From Prosapia bicincta (Eukaryota > Arthropoda > Insecta > Hemiptera > Cercopidae), in assembly GCA_036971475.1 (NCBI GenBank), contig JBAIZL010000003.1, positions 86,854,042 to 86,918,041 of the forward strand: a stretch of DNA of 64,000 bases, read 5' to 3'. Made by a program: the position numbers and the translations under genes. Below the pieces are notes generated by a model. The model was not told the origin of the DNA. It searched no databases and worked only from the letters and a program-made list of their open reading frames with translations. Positions 42,210 through 53,299 of this stretch are shown here, piece after piece (positions within the stretch are counted from its first letter, which is position 1; each line of letters starts with the position of its first letter).

Positions 42210-42385
42210 TAACAAATTACATTTTTGCTATTACTTGCGATCAGACATTTGTTAACTAAAAGTTGTTAATTGTTAACTTACACTTGGAGGTAAGTTACAC
42301 CTCCAAGTGTAAATTAACAACTAACAACTTTTAGTTAACAAATGTCTGGTCGCAAGTAATAGCAAAAGTGTAATTTGTAATTTAC
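42210..42385. repeat. Foldback, family G
   Basis: Arms with GACATTTGTTAACTAAAAG and ACTTACACTTGGAGG meet at a few-base loop near 42287; the right arm repeats them inverted. Same family as 43835-44065, but the middle with the hairpin motif is lost. Confidence 0.88.
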
Positions 42386-42419
42386 AACCAGCTCGTCATA
42401 AACAGCAACAAGATTTCGA

Positions 42420-43215
42420 TATTTAAAAACTATTAACTTACTGTTGAGACACATTTTAAAACCATCATTTTATTCACAAAGTCTAACCGGTTACTGGCGG
42501 CTGTGTACTATTTACTGGAAAAAGGTGTTAGATTCAAAGTGTGTGAGGTTGTTTAACATATGTTTTTTTGTGTTGTGATATTTGTACATTTCAAATTCTC
42601 TGTAGTAATTAGTAATTTTTTGCTATGGTTTAGTATGTGTTGAAGATGTTTAAATTAATCTTGATGTTTGTTTATGTGTGTTCGGTGTTTTATATATGGG
42701 TTCTGAGTCTGGATTTCAGGTTTATATTTTTTGTGTCAATGATATGTTATTTGTATCTTGTGTTAAATGATATACACTGGCTAAAAAGATAGAAGATTTA
42801 ACACAAAATACAAAAAACACATCAATAACATAAAAAATATAAACCTGAAATCTAGCTATGTAACACAAACAAAACACCCACCACAAATAAACAAACATAA
42901 AGATCAATTTAAACATCCTCTACACATACTAAACCATAGCAAAAAACTACTAATTTTACAGAAAATTTGAAATGTACAAACACGAGATAACACAAAACAG
43001 CCTACTTTAAATGACTACGTACACTTCGAATCTAACACTCTTTTCCAATAAATATTACACATTCCATCTTTCCTTCACCCATAAATCACAAGCCTGCAAC
43101 CTTGTGTGACGCTGTCAGTAGCAGGCTAGGCTTCGTCAGTGAAACAATGGTTTCCAAACATGTTAGCACACACTAAGTTAATAGTTTTCACTTAGTTCTT
43201 TAAATAATCACTTAT
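42420..43215. mobile_element. Head-to-head inverted pair of Penelope-like 3' ends, family H
   Basis: Palindrome centred near 42790: the left arm's TGTTAGATTCAAAGTGTGTG pairs with CACTTCGAATCTAACA on the right, and the outer tails CTTACTGTTGAG and TTGTGAATAAAATG pair with the diverged right tail 43085-43215. The right arm encodes the C-terminus of a GIY-YIG domain with frameshifts (HPLHILNHSKKLLILQK, LNDYVHFESNTLFQ and stop). Confidence 0.78.
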
Positions 43216-43834
43216 GAATTTACTAAAATTTATTTTAAAAAATAATTAGTTTCAAGTTTTATTTTTTAATTCTATAAATGGGCAACCTCGAAGTATTAGA
43301 TTAGTTTAAATCCCTTAATTTATTATATGTTATGTTTTCTTTTTTTTACATGGCTATAATTAATCTCTATAAACCGATATTTAGCATACCAAATCAGAAG
43401 ATAGCAAAAAAATCCATAAACTCAACAATGTTTTTATTATATTTGTTTTTGCTGTGAAACACAGAAAATTGAAATTAACACAATTTTCAACCTCACAATC
43501 CCCCCCCCCATTTTCCTTCTTACATTTTGGTGATGCACTTCATAAAACTTTTGTTTTTAAATACATTAACATAAAACAACTTTAATAACTGATGAACTTT
43601 TTAATAAATTTTTTTTTTAAATATGTTAAGAAAAGTAAAAATACGTTTATGTGATAATATTTATATATAGTACAAACTATTTATAATTTATAGATGATAA
43701 ACTAAAAATGGTAAAATTTATAACTCATATTATTTCCTAAATAACTGAGTCAGACATTTTCTAAGCAACGCTCATATATTTTATGTTATTAATTTTTATT
43801 AAATGACATACTTAAATCATCAAAATCTTGTTGC
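43216..43834. other. Between foldbacks, nothing supported
   Basis: AT-rich with a 10-base C run near 43500. Confidence 0.5.
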
Positions 43835-44065
43835 TGTTCATGACGAGCTGGTTGCTAATTACTCATTACACTTTTGCTATTATTTGCGACCAGACTTTTT
43901 GTTAACTAAAAGTTGTTAAATTGTTAACTTACACTTGGAGGAAATGTTTTTGTCTTACGTCTATGAGGAGCCTGTTGAAGTCGTAAGACCAAAAACGTTT
44001 CCTCCAAATGTAAGTTAACAAAAAGTCTGGTCGCAAGTATTAGCAAAAGTTTAATAAATACTTAA
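43835..44065. repeat. Foldback, family G, with degenerate hammerhead-like core
   Basis: Arms contain GACCAGACTTTTTGTTAAC and ACTTACACTTGGAGGAAA and their complements. The right arm reads CTGTTGA, A, GTC-GTAA-GAC, CAAAAACG: the core with G12 changed to C. Confidence 0.85.
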
Positions 44066-44753
44066 ATCATGTTGTAGCTGTTAAAACATCATAACTAGAA
44101 AATATCTTTCAAGTGAATTATTTGGTAATTTGATGGAAAAGAGGAAAATAAAATAGTAAATTAATATCTGTTATGTTATCACTTAACTTGGTTTTGTCAT
44201 TATTAAATGAGATTATTATTTTCAATTACAACTGTAATTTATATCATATAAAATTATGTTGTATTTCTTAAATTTGTAACATCGTAGGTAAAATATATTT
44301 ATAGTTTCCTGCCCAAGTTTTTCCATTCTTTCTTACTCTTTACACTTTATACTGTTGCAGCAAAAATCTTTTTTTTATTTTATTTCTTCTCAATTCTTTT
44401 TAGTTTCTGAATTTATAACATATAAATCTGAACTATATAACTGAGTTTCTAAACTTTATACTTTATTTCTTACTCTAGACTCTTTCTCTTCTTATAAGTA
44501 TTTTGCCTTTCATTCTATTCATTATGTTTTCAGTATTATTGATCAGGGGCAGATCAAAAATTTCATCCTGCAGGAATACAGCAATTGTGTAACAAAACTA
44601 CTGGCTCCAGGTTGAAGTGGGGGGGTCTAGCAGTTATGGGATTCCCTTTAGTTACGAAGGAGGAGGCTTTGTGGTTCCTCCCATTGAAATTGTTTAAATT
44701 CCTGAAAATATCAATTTTTTTGCTATTATAGGTATTGGCACGGTACTATAAGT
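44066..44753. other. Intergenic, nothing supported
   Basis: AT-rich, then GC-richer from about 44540 (ends in the candidate MITE). No coding frame. Confidence 0.45.
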
Positions 44754-44988
44754 ATAAGCTGGCACTTGGACCTGGCGCATCACTTTAGGCAGGGGGGGGT
44801 GGAGATTAGGCAAAGACCATCCTGTGAACACTTCTGCGGATGTAGACATACACCATTTATAGCATTTTGTATTTCCTCTACTGGAGCGCCTTCATAAGGG
44901 TTGCAAGGACAATTGATGCAACCTGTATGATGGCAGACAAGTTTTTTTATCTAGGCTAGTACAGACATTCAGTCAAGTGCCAGCTTAT
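44754..44988. repeat. Candidate short TIR element
   Basis: ATAAGCTGGCACTTG at 44754-44768 is inverted as CAAGTGCCAGCTTAT at 44974-44988. The interior is GC-richer than the surroundings. No target duplication recognised; class unknown. Confidence 0.5.
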
Positions 44989-45708
44989 GTGTAAACACCT
45001 ATTTAATACAAAAAAAATTGTTGCTGATAGCCTATTTACACACTAGGGTAAGAGAGATGTTGGAACGACCTTGAACACTGAGCTGCACACAAGAAGTAGC
45101 ATGGTGGTTATTAATCACAATAATGAAATATTGTACATGAAACGAACCTTAAATGTAATGAAATTTTGTAAAGTTCAAAGAACAACACTGTCTTTTAACA
45201 ATCATTTCCAATTCTATAAGTAAACATAACCTTTTAAATATCCACTTGAAATATTGCAATTGTATGCAGTGTAAATTTTGGAGGCACATGCCCTGGATCT
45301 GCCAGTGTTTATTGATAGCAGGAATTTGTGCTTATTTTAGTAGCATATTTTTTTCTTTCAGTTTATTGATTGTGTTTTCTTTACATGTGTGTAACACTGA
45401 ATGCAATTCTTATAAACAATTATTAAACCTCCATTAAGTGAGGCACAAAAGTGTCTTGTTTAAAACTTTTTTTGTCTTAATTCGCATAATTCATAAACTC
45501 CTCAATTCATTGATTTTAACTCCATCTCTGTTTTGAAATTATAGCTTTAAATTCTTGCACTTTGAAAACATGAAACTGGTCCAAAAAGCCACTATGTAAA
45601 AGAAAGAGAGGTCAAACTGTCCATTAAAAAAAAAAGAAGTTAACCCTAGATCACTTATACCTCATTAAAATGACGACGCTCCATTTAAAAAATTTCTGTA
45701 TGTGACAA
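44989..45708. other. Upstream of the Tyr-rich gene, nothing supported
   Basis: AT-rich. The 63-codon frame at 45246 looks like a chance frame (Cys/Phe-rich, no family). Confidence 0.45.
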
Positions 45709-46225
45709 ATGAACGGTACCTTCCTACCTACAACAGCCGATGTCAGATGCATAATTTCACCACTAAGTTCGCTTGCGTTCTAGTGAAACAGAGCTCGCGT
45801 CAACATTTTGACAATACATAAGTGATCGTGTGACTTTTTAAATAACTGTGTTATTTTAAACAATACATATTTTTTTTAATTTTACTAAAACCTTATTCTA
45901 CAACTCATTTGTTTGTTACATTCTGTGTTTTCTACAAATAAAATGTGTTTAACATTATTTTAAAAAGGCTTTTTTAAACATTTGGATTTCACTATTCCAT
46001 TAAAACGTAGTCATTGTAATTATTATTTTTCTTTCTAATAGTAGGATTTGCAGCTACTATGAAATATTTTTTTCCAAGTGCTAAAGAAGCATGGAATATT
46101 ACGATGTTTAACACATTAATAAAAAAACATTATTATGGTAAATAAAAAAAAAAGAAATTGGAATAGTCAAATTTATGATACATAAGTAATCATGTGAACA
46201 AAATTTAGACATAATTAATGTAGGG
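45709..46225. repeat. Dispersed repeat, copy 2
   Basis: Same orientation and order as 1-540, so a direct interspersed copy 45.7 kb away. It ends about 190 bases before the likely acceptor of the first coding exon of the Tyr-rich gene, so it lies in that gene's 5' region or first intron. Confidence 0.8.
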
Positions 46226-46451
46226 TTAAAAAGGCAATTAATTTACATGACAATAATCAAAATAGTTGACTAAAATCTAATGATGTTTTCAGTAAATTCA
46301 CTTTTTTTATTTAAAAATAATGAACTAATTTTAATATAGTTTTGTAAGTTTGCCAAATACTAGTATTATTTGCATACTTCTTACTAACAAAAGGTTATGA
46401 TGTTTATCTATTACAGCTACCTAACAGTTACTCTACACAACTAACACAAAA

Positions 46452-46731
46452 ATGCTTAAACTCACACTTAACAAAACTATTCCATCTCCAATTGGTCTTG
46501 CAGTGCAAATGTTGTGCTTGAATTTGGCTTTGCTGGATGAAGGTAATGGATCTAAAATAGAGCTTGTAAAACCAATAAACACTAAAAGGACCTGGGAACT
46601 GAAAGGTTTAGTAGATGCATTGGATCATATAACAGAGGAAAGTTTGGATACTGCACATTCATCACCTCCTGGATACTACGATAATCTGTATGGCTTCAGA
46701 GACGGATATGATCCTGAACAGTATTATGGAG
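46452..46731 (+). CDS. Unrecognised Tyr-rich gene, coding exon 1
   Basis: 93 codons plus one base; donor G/GTTAGT. Starts MLKLTLNKTIPSPIGLAVQM with A at -3 of the ATG. Ends in GYDPEQYYG and a split Gly codon. Confidence 0.65.
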
Positions 46732-49038
46732 GTTAGTTTTTAAAATGCGATGCTTAGCAATTTTTTATAGTTTAGGTAGCTTTTTATAGTTTAGTTTCAC
46801 CAAGATTGAAAACCCAAAGTAGATCCAGACACAAAGACAGGATTATGCTCAATATTCTTTGATTTCAAGAGGATGGTTTATGAACAATTTATCCCGGCAG
46901 GGCAAGCCATAACTTTCAACTACAATCATGAAGCTTTTAGAGGCTAGGTGAAATTTTGTTAAGATATCCTGTTAGAAAAATAACCAGTTCTATGAGGAAT
47001 GCTGGCCATTTATTTTATATGATTAAATTTTATGTTCTATATTTTACCCTAAAACATTTTCTCAATATTATTGTGGAAACAAGGAAATAATTATGGAAAA
47101 AAAATAATTACTGTCCAACAGATCGTTTAACTACAATTACGTTTAAACTTATATTTCAGATGTATCTCTACTCTCCAGTGATGATGACTTTGTCACTGAA
47201 ATGAGTTTTAGGAATTATTGATTATGAGTTAGCATCTGTTATTATTTATTACCTATGCTCATCCAAAGCTTAAAAGTTTGGTATAATGTTTTATAGTCAA
47301 TTTTTGCTTAAAAATCAAGGATAATAGATAAGTAATAACTTGGAGATTGCTGTGGTGTGACAATTGTGTGGTGTGTTATTTAATTATAAATAAATTAAAC
47401 CTCTTAAACTACAAAAACTTTTTTTATATTTCCTAGTGTACATTTCGATTGCAAAGCAACCATCTTCAGAGGAAATTACTAAAAGACTACTTACCTCATG
47501 TAAATTACCACAAGTAATTTCCTCTGAAGATGATTGCTTTGCAATCAAAGTGTACCTCAGGCCATAAATAAAACGTTATTATGGTTCAAAAGGTTTTATT
47601 TATTTATAATTACAATAGATAAGACTTTTATTAAAAGAATCAAGACAGAGTTTAAGAAAAAGGAACCAGTTATATAGGGCATACAAAAATGTATTAATTT
47701 GTAGAATACAGAAAATAAGTAGTCTTTAGGGTTAAGTGTACTGAACATATTAAATATTCCCTAAATAAAAGTGTGTACTTGTATGTTAATAGGACCAGCA
47801 GTTATGAGAGACAGAGCTTATAAATTTAACAAACAATTATATCCTAATAAACCAGATTTCCATTCAGACCATTATTCATCTTACCATGCAAATGAAAGAA
47901 TAGACAGGAATTGTTGTGTCAGGTATCACACACCAGAAGAGGTTAAGCATGGTTTTTATTATAGAGGGTAAGAAAAAAATTATTTAAAAACATATTTGTT
48001 GAATTCCATCTTCACGTGAGCTACTAGTTTTCACTAAAACACTTGTAAATATTTTACAACTTGCCTATAGTAGCACTTACTTATATTTGGTGAGGACAAC
48101 CATTTCGGGAGATGTGAAATTTTGACTTATTGTATAACATACAATAAATTCTCTATTAGCTATTGTGAATGTTATTAATTACCTCATTAATTTATTGATT
48201 TATTATTATTACTAGAGATATACATTTTTGTTTGTAGATTTTCTAACCTCCAGGTAAGTTGTAAATTATTTTACTCAATTTTTGCAAAATACTTTGTTAT
48301 TATTTTGGTTAATAGTAACTATATTTCACCAATATCAATTTATTTATAAATAATTAAAGAGCTTTTTCAACGTGCCTTAGTAAAATACTTGTTTTCATTT
48401 TCTCGGTTTTGAGAGCTGAAGTATTTAGGTACTTATGTATTTTTACACATTCCAATATATTTTAAATACATACAACTTTAATTTATTTATACACATGGAA
48501 AAGGCTCTTTAATATTTTATTCAACCCCTTTTATACTTGATATTTAGTTTCGATTAAAGTTGTTTTTTGGCATTTATTATTTATAGGAAAAATATGAGTT
48601 CATATTCAACTATTCATTAATTTTTACAGGTATTTTAATCCAGGACAACAAAAACGATTTCACTATCCTTATCACATTACAAAGACATCAAATCATTATC
48701 ACAACCATATTAACAAAAACATGGCTTCAGTTCCTTATAATGGTTATCCATTTGGCTTAAATAAGAATGTTAATGGATATAATAGTTATGGAGCAAGTCT
48801 TTATTCTAATTTATTTACTCCTTCTTATAGAAACAAGTATTTTACACAAACAGGCAAAAGGACTGGAGTTTATTTGATCCCAACACCTGAGAAATATTAT
48901 GTTGACAATGTATCAACGAATAAAAATTCTACAGTGACTTCGAAACCTATGGATATTTCAACATTAATATTAAGCTTAAGCAACGCCACAACTAATGATG
49001 AAATTTTGCTTGAAAATATTAAAAGAAAAATACAATAA
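46452..49038 (+). CDS. Unrecognised Tyr/Asn/His-rich protein, three coding exons
   Basis: Coding exons 46452-46731, 47793-47967 and 48630-49038 join in phase 1 then phase 2 and give 287 residues ending in TAA. I do not recognise the family. Seen: an N-terminal stretch with a moderately hydrophobic segment (about residues 10-29, including one Cys) that could be an unusual signal or anchor; a region with GYYDNLYGFRDGYDPEQYY; a Cys pair at 134-135; then a tail rich in Tyr, Asn and His with at least 14 Tyr in about 136 residues and NxS/T sites. The exon acceptor is probably TATTACAG at 46416; an in-frame TAA at 46422 then puts the start at ATG 46452, which implies an untranslated upstream exon. 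An alternative acceptor at 46427 would let the frame extend upstream. Composition suggests an extracellular or cuticle/silk-like structural protein, but that is inference only. Confidence 0.72.
47405..47595. repeat. Foldback, family F, intact hammerhead-like core in left arm
   Basis: Left arm 47436-47481 and right arm 47512-47556 are inverted. Minus strand of the left arm (47469-47444) reads CTGAAGA, T, hairpin GGTTGC-TTT-GCAATC, GAAA, the best-preserved core here after family B. The right arm has CAAAG for GAAA. Lies in the first coding intron of the Tyr-rich gene. Confidence 0.85.
47793..47967 (+). CDS. Unrecognised Tyr-rich gene, coding exon 2
   Basis: Acceptor TATGTTAATAG, donor GG/GTAAGA. 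Two bases complete Gly, then PAVMRDRAYKFNKQLYPNKP through NERIDRNCCVRYHTPEEV to FYYRG; ends in phase 2. Confidence 0.72.
47998..48120 (-). repeat. Solo Penelope-like tail, family A
   Basis: TTCCATCTTCACGTGAGCTA, ACTTGCCTATAGTAGCACTT and CATTTCGGGAGATGTG match the outer part of the family A tails. In the second intron of the Tyr-rich gene, opposite in orientation to it. Confidence 0.75.
48630..49038 (+). CDS. Unrecognised Tyr-rich gene, terminal coding exon
   Basis: Acceptor TTTTTACAG. One base completes Gly, then YFNPGQQKRFHYPYHITK onward; the frame stays open for 135 codons in a region where AT-rich noncoding frames usually close quickly, and ends at TAA. The ATG at 48721 lies inside this exon and is unlikely to be the real start. 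Confidence 0.74.
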
Positions 49039-49159
49039 ATATTTGGTGTACTTTAACTGGTTAAACACTTCCACCACTATGTATGTAGATTTATTTGTAA
49101 ATTAAAAAGTAGTTATAAACTTTGTAAATTTTGTACAGAAATATAAGAAGAGAGTACAA

Positions 49160-49165
49160 AATAAA
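49160..49165 (+). terminator. Likely polyadenylation signal of the Tyr-rich gene
   Basis: AATAAA about 120 bases after the stop codon at 49036-49038. Confidence 0.5.
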
Positions 49166-49929
49166 TGAAAAGAAGTTAGGTTTTATGATTATATTACATC
49201 TATTTGTGATTTAAAATTTGCACGCTATTGTATACAATTTTCTTTTGTTGATTTAATGAGAATATAAAAGAATCCAGATAATTGAAATGGATGCATTTGT
49301 GAATTAGAGTTTGAAAATAATACATGTGTTCAGTTTAAATTACATTCTTTATTTGTTGATTTAATCCCAATGTATCTCAATTAACTTTAACTATTTACAT
49401 ATTGCCTAGAATAGTGGTAATCATGTGTTGGGAAGATACAGGACAAGGCATGAGAAATTAGAGGTGCTATTTCAGAAACTTTGACACATTAAGACAGTGG
49501 CTCCTAAACAATTTAACCTGTGACTCCCTTGAGGTAAAAATATTTTCTGGTGGTGCCCTTACAGAACATTGATCATTATTTTGTTGGTACTAATGTTAAG
49601 TTGATTTTTATCAATTAAGTTTTCCTACTATTGTATTTAATACAGTACAAGCATATATCATTAGCCTTTAATTATTTGAAAATTTTAAAGGTGAAAATTA
49701 TTAGTTCAAGGTTATTTAAAAATCATATAAAACTGTAAAAGTGGCCATGAGAAATTTAGTTTCTTATTAAAAAAATTTATTTACCAGGTAAAAAATAATG
49801 ACCAAATAGTAGACCTAGTATATAGCTCTTGAATTAAGTATATAGCTCCAAACCCATTACGTTCGGTGAAACTTAACCAGGTTGGTTTTTAAGGGGCAGA
49901 TTTTTGCACGGAGTGATCAAAAACATTGT

Positions 49930-50745
49930 CAACCACTGTAGGGTTGTATCCGTTTGTTTGTGTTATGTTTTATGGTTTTTAACTCCTGGTAGTGTTCTTC
50001 TTTGTCTAACGGTGACAAATTATACAACTGCCTAAAAAACAAACCTAATAACCCAAATACAAACACACAACAGGACAATCCCATAAAATACTTATCAATA
50101 CCATACAGATCATCCAAAACCCACAATCTAACCTACACACTACGAAAATACAACTACAAAATAGCCTACTCCACACACAACAGTCTCAATAAATAATTTA
50201 AACCAAACAACAAAATCGACAACATTTACAACACCACTGGAGTTAACAAACTAACTTGAAGTTCGTGCCCCAATTTTTACATAGGCCAGACAGGGAGGTC
50301 CTTCTACACACGTTACCAAGAACATATAAAAGCACTAACAAACAATAACTACCAATCAAACTTCGCCGATCATCTCAACTCCACAAAACATGACTACATA
50401 GACATAACATCTAACCTACAAATTCTTCAAAAACAACACTGAAACAACCAACGCTATACAACCGAACAATACGAAATATACAGACACTTTAACCTACACC
50501 CTACACACATACTGAATACACAATTACATTACAACTCACACACACTTTTTGACATCATAACTCCTAATACTCACAAAATACACTCACACCACCATAATAT
50601 CCCACCCCCACCCTAACACCCTAACCTATGTAAACCTTGAGATCAGTTAAGGTCTGAGTTGACAATGGGACACATCTCCCGAAACAACTGTCCTCAACAA
50701 ATATAAGTAAGTGCTACTATAGGCAAGTTCATAAATATTTATAAT
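49930..50745 (+). mobile_element. Penelope-like fragment, family A, with inverted left piece
   Basis: Plus strand from about 50010: linker KYLSIPYRSSKTHNLTYTLR and KYNYKIAYSTHNSLNK, then the GIY-YIG domain NFYIGQTGRSFYTRYQEHIK, FADHLNSTKHDYIDI, TTEQYEIYRHFNLHPTHILN, broken by stops at several places, then the family A tail with TTGACAA, T, GGGA-CACATC-TCCC, GAAAC (50659-50685) and the end GTGCTACTATAGGCAAG. Immediately left, on the minus strand (49930-50020), PLDKEEHYQELKTIKHNTNK is the segment that should precede the linker, so the copy is inverted about its own 5' breakpoint. Confidence 0.8.
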
Positions 50746-51284
50746 TGTCTAATAATACTTTTAATATGATTCACACTGGATAAAATGTTGTAAAATATAG
50801 TTAGTTATCAACTTTTTATTTTGTATGAATTTTACATTGATTTGAAAAACCTGTTATTTATGTAAAAGACTAAATAATTTATAAAATTATTGCAAGTGTT
50901 TCATTGTGGACACTTCGAGGTTCTCAGTGACAAATGATAAAAAAATCAATAAAAAAATTTTCAAAACAATTGTTATACATTTCTATACACAAAACAGCCT
51001 CATTATACATTTACATTTCTCATATGCAATGAACAAATGCTGGTATTTAAAATGGTCGGGCCATTTCAGTTTACAATAAACAATTTAAAGTTACAGCAAA
51101 TTATTTAAAATGGCACAGCCTTACCCTGGCTTACCAAAAGTGTAAAGTTTGGTAAAATCATTATTAGTTTGAACAATCTTAAAATATCTGTTATAAGATA
51201 AAACAATATCAGAACTTTTTACACTTTTCATTAAAAAAAATACTAAAGTTGGTTGTTGTGATCATTTAGGTTTCATTGAATAAT
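50746..51284. other. Intergenic, nothing supported
   Basis: AT-rich, no frame or repeat recognised. Confidence 0.45.
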
Positions 51285-51478
51285 TAATCATTATTTTTAA
51301 AAAACTAGGTGGAAATTGTAGCAACTTACTGTGCTGGCGCATTTCGAAACTGTCATTTTATTGATTCATGCTACTCAAGCAGCAGATATGCTTCATCAAT
51401 GAAATAATGTTTTCATTATGTATCAGCATAGTAAGTTTTTTCAACTTAGTTCTTTAAATATAATCAACTAAAAGCACT
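51285..51478. repeat. Short foldback, family H
   Basis: Left TAAAAAACTAGGTGGAAATT with CAACTTACTGTGCTGGC; right, inverted, CAGCATAGTAAG and CAACTTAGTTCTTTAAATA. The centre has GATTCATGCTACTC and GATATGCTTCATCAATGAAA. Tail of the 42420-43215 family without coding. Confidence 0.7.
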
Positions 51479-51524
51479 TGTAAATACTGTAACTCTCTGT
51501 AAATCAAGACCAGACAATGGGGAC

Positions 51525-51675
51525 AGAGAACAGGTCTGAGTTGACAATGGGACACATCTCCTGAAACAGCCGCCTTCAACAATTATAAAAGCAAGTGTTA
51601 CTATACGCAAGTGTAACATATTTATAAGTGTTTTTAGTTAAAAACTAGTAGCTCCCATTAAGATGGAATCAATTG
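51525..51675 (+). repeat. Solo Penelope-like tail, family A
   Basis: GGTCTGAGTTGACAATGGGA, CACATCTCCTGAAACAGCCG, TAAAAGCAAGTGTTACTATA and AAAACTAGTAGCTCCCATT match the plus-strand tail of 50640-50745 and extend beyond it. Confidence 0.8.
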
Positions 51676-52189
51676 ATATAAAAATATTACTTTAAAAAAA
51701 ATGATCTGTACCTCACCAATATTGTCTTTTGAATGTGATAATTTTATCAGTGACATAAATATCCCTATAATCTCTAGGAAGAAATTTAATAAAAACAAAA
51801 TGTTCTATGTTTTGTTCTATATCAATGAGCTGTGTTCACCGTTACTAGGGAAAGAGATATGAACAAACACATAAAATTATATGGTCACCTATGTCTCATT
51901 GTTTTTGCTTCGTGGGAAAGGTATGCTGTCAGTTCTGCTTGTTAGCATTTTAAGATATGTGAACTAACCAATTTTTTAGTGTTCTACTGCCAATAGGGGC
52001 CCAATGCATATTCTTAAAGTGTTTTTATTTTATAACCTATATTATATCTGAAAACATAAACAATTCCACAATCAAATTACTTTTGCATGATAAAAAGTAA
52101 CAAAATGTAAGAGCGTCTGAAAGAGGTATGTCGGTTTTAGGCATGTTAAAAGTTAGTTAAATATACATAAAAGTAGCATACCGGCTAAG

Positions 52190-53297
52190 ATGTACCTGGC
52201 AGTGGAGGACAAGTAGCAAACTCATAAACAGCTATTTGGGGATTCACTGAAGGAGCTCTGGATAGAAACTCAGGATAAGATACTGTCTCTTAAAAAAGAA
52301 AAAAGAAATTACAAAATCCATATTTCTGCAAGAAAGGCATGGGTGGAGTGTAGACCCAAACATGGTGAAATCTGGTTTACCGATGGGTCCCAGATGAAGG
52401 AAGGAGTTGGACCAGGATTCAGTGGACCGAGACACCAAGACAGATTTTGTCATCACCTGGAGAACTACAACTCTGTCTTCCAGGGGGAGGTGCTTGCGAT
52501 CAAACTATGTGCTGAGGAAATAATAGGGTCTGGCAGGAGGGGCAAGACCATCTGGATTTGCTCGGACAGTTAGGCTGCTCTGAAGGCTTTTGGTAAGGCT
52601 AGTATCAGCTCTAGGTGGCTGAGACTATAGCTTCTCTAGCAGAGCTGAGTAAGTATAATTCGCTCAACCTAACCTGGATTTCAGGACATTCTGGCTGGAT
52701 AGGGAATGAGAGAGCTGACGCCTTAGCGAAACAAGGGTGTACAACTCAAGGACCGTTGCTGAGGGCATTGGGCATGCCGCCTCAGGAGGGGTGCAAGAGG
52801 ATCACGGCACATATAGACAGGTTGTGCAGGCAAGAATGGAATGCAACCTTGGGATGTAACAAATCCAAGGTACTGTGGGGTTACTCAGGAGATTTGTGGG
52901 GCCAAGAACTACTCTTCTTAAGTAGACCTCAACTCAAGAGTTACTGTAGAGCTAATCACAGGCCATGGGAATCTGAGAGGGTTCCAATACAAAATTGAAA
53001 AATCTAGGTCCCCTGTGTGCAAGAGATGCAACGAGGACCAAGAGGAAAGCCCAATCCACGTACTCTGTGAGTGCCCTACTTTGGGAGCTGAAAGGATAAA
53101 GTGGTTTGGCTGGCAGGTATGTACACCAGAGGATATCAAAAGATTTAGCATCAGGTTTGTACTTGATTTCTGCAAAGATGTAAGTATCCACTAAGCTAGT
53201 CCTGTGGTAGGGATGGGAATAGTGTACAACGGCTGCAGCTAAGTGCACTACACCGATAAGTTCCCTCCGAGTTTTAGTAATAATAATAATAATAATA
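52190..53297 (+). pseudogene. I-type LINE 3' end: RNase H, CCHC-like tail, (TAA)n
   Basis: RNase H in pieces: GEIWFTDGSQMKEGVGPGFS, FQGEVLAIKLCAEEII, IWICSDS then a stop; after a frame change LNLTWISGHSGWIGNERADA, LAKQGC. The D, E, D and later D/H positions are present. After another shift near 52940: ELITGHGNLRGFQYKIEKSR, SPVCKRCNEDQEESPIHVLC and ECPTLGAERIKWFGWQ, ending at TAA 53192-53194. The element finishes in TAA repeats (53278-53297), as in I-factor-type LINEs. Different subfamily from 27565-28768. Confidence 0.87.
53278..53297 (+). repeat. (TAA)n tail of the LINE
   Basis: About seven TAA units about 85 bases after the LINE stop codon. Confidence 0.85.
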
Positions 53298-53299
53298 CA

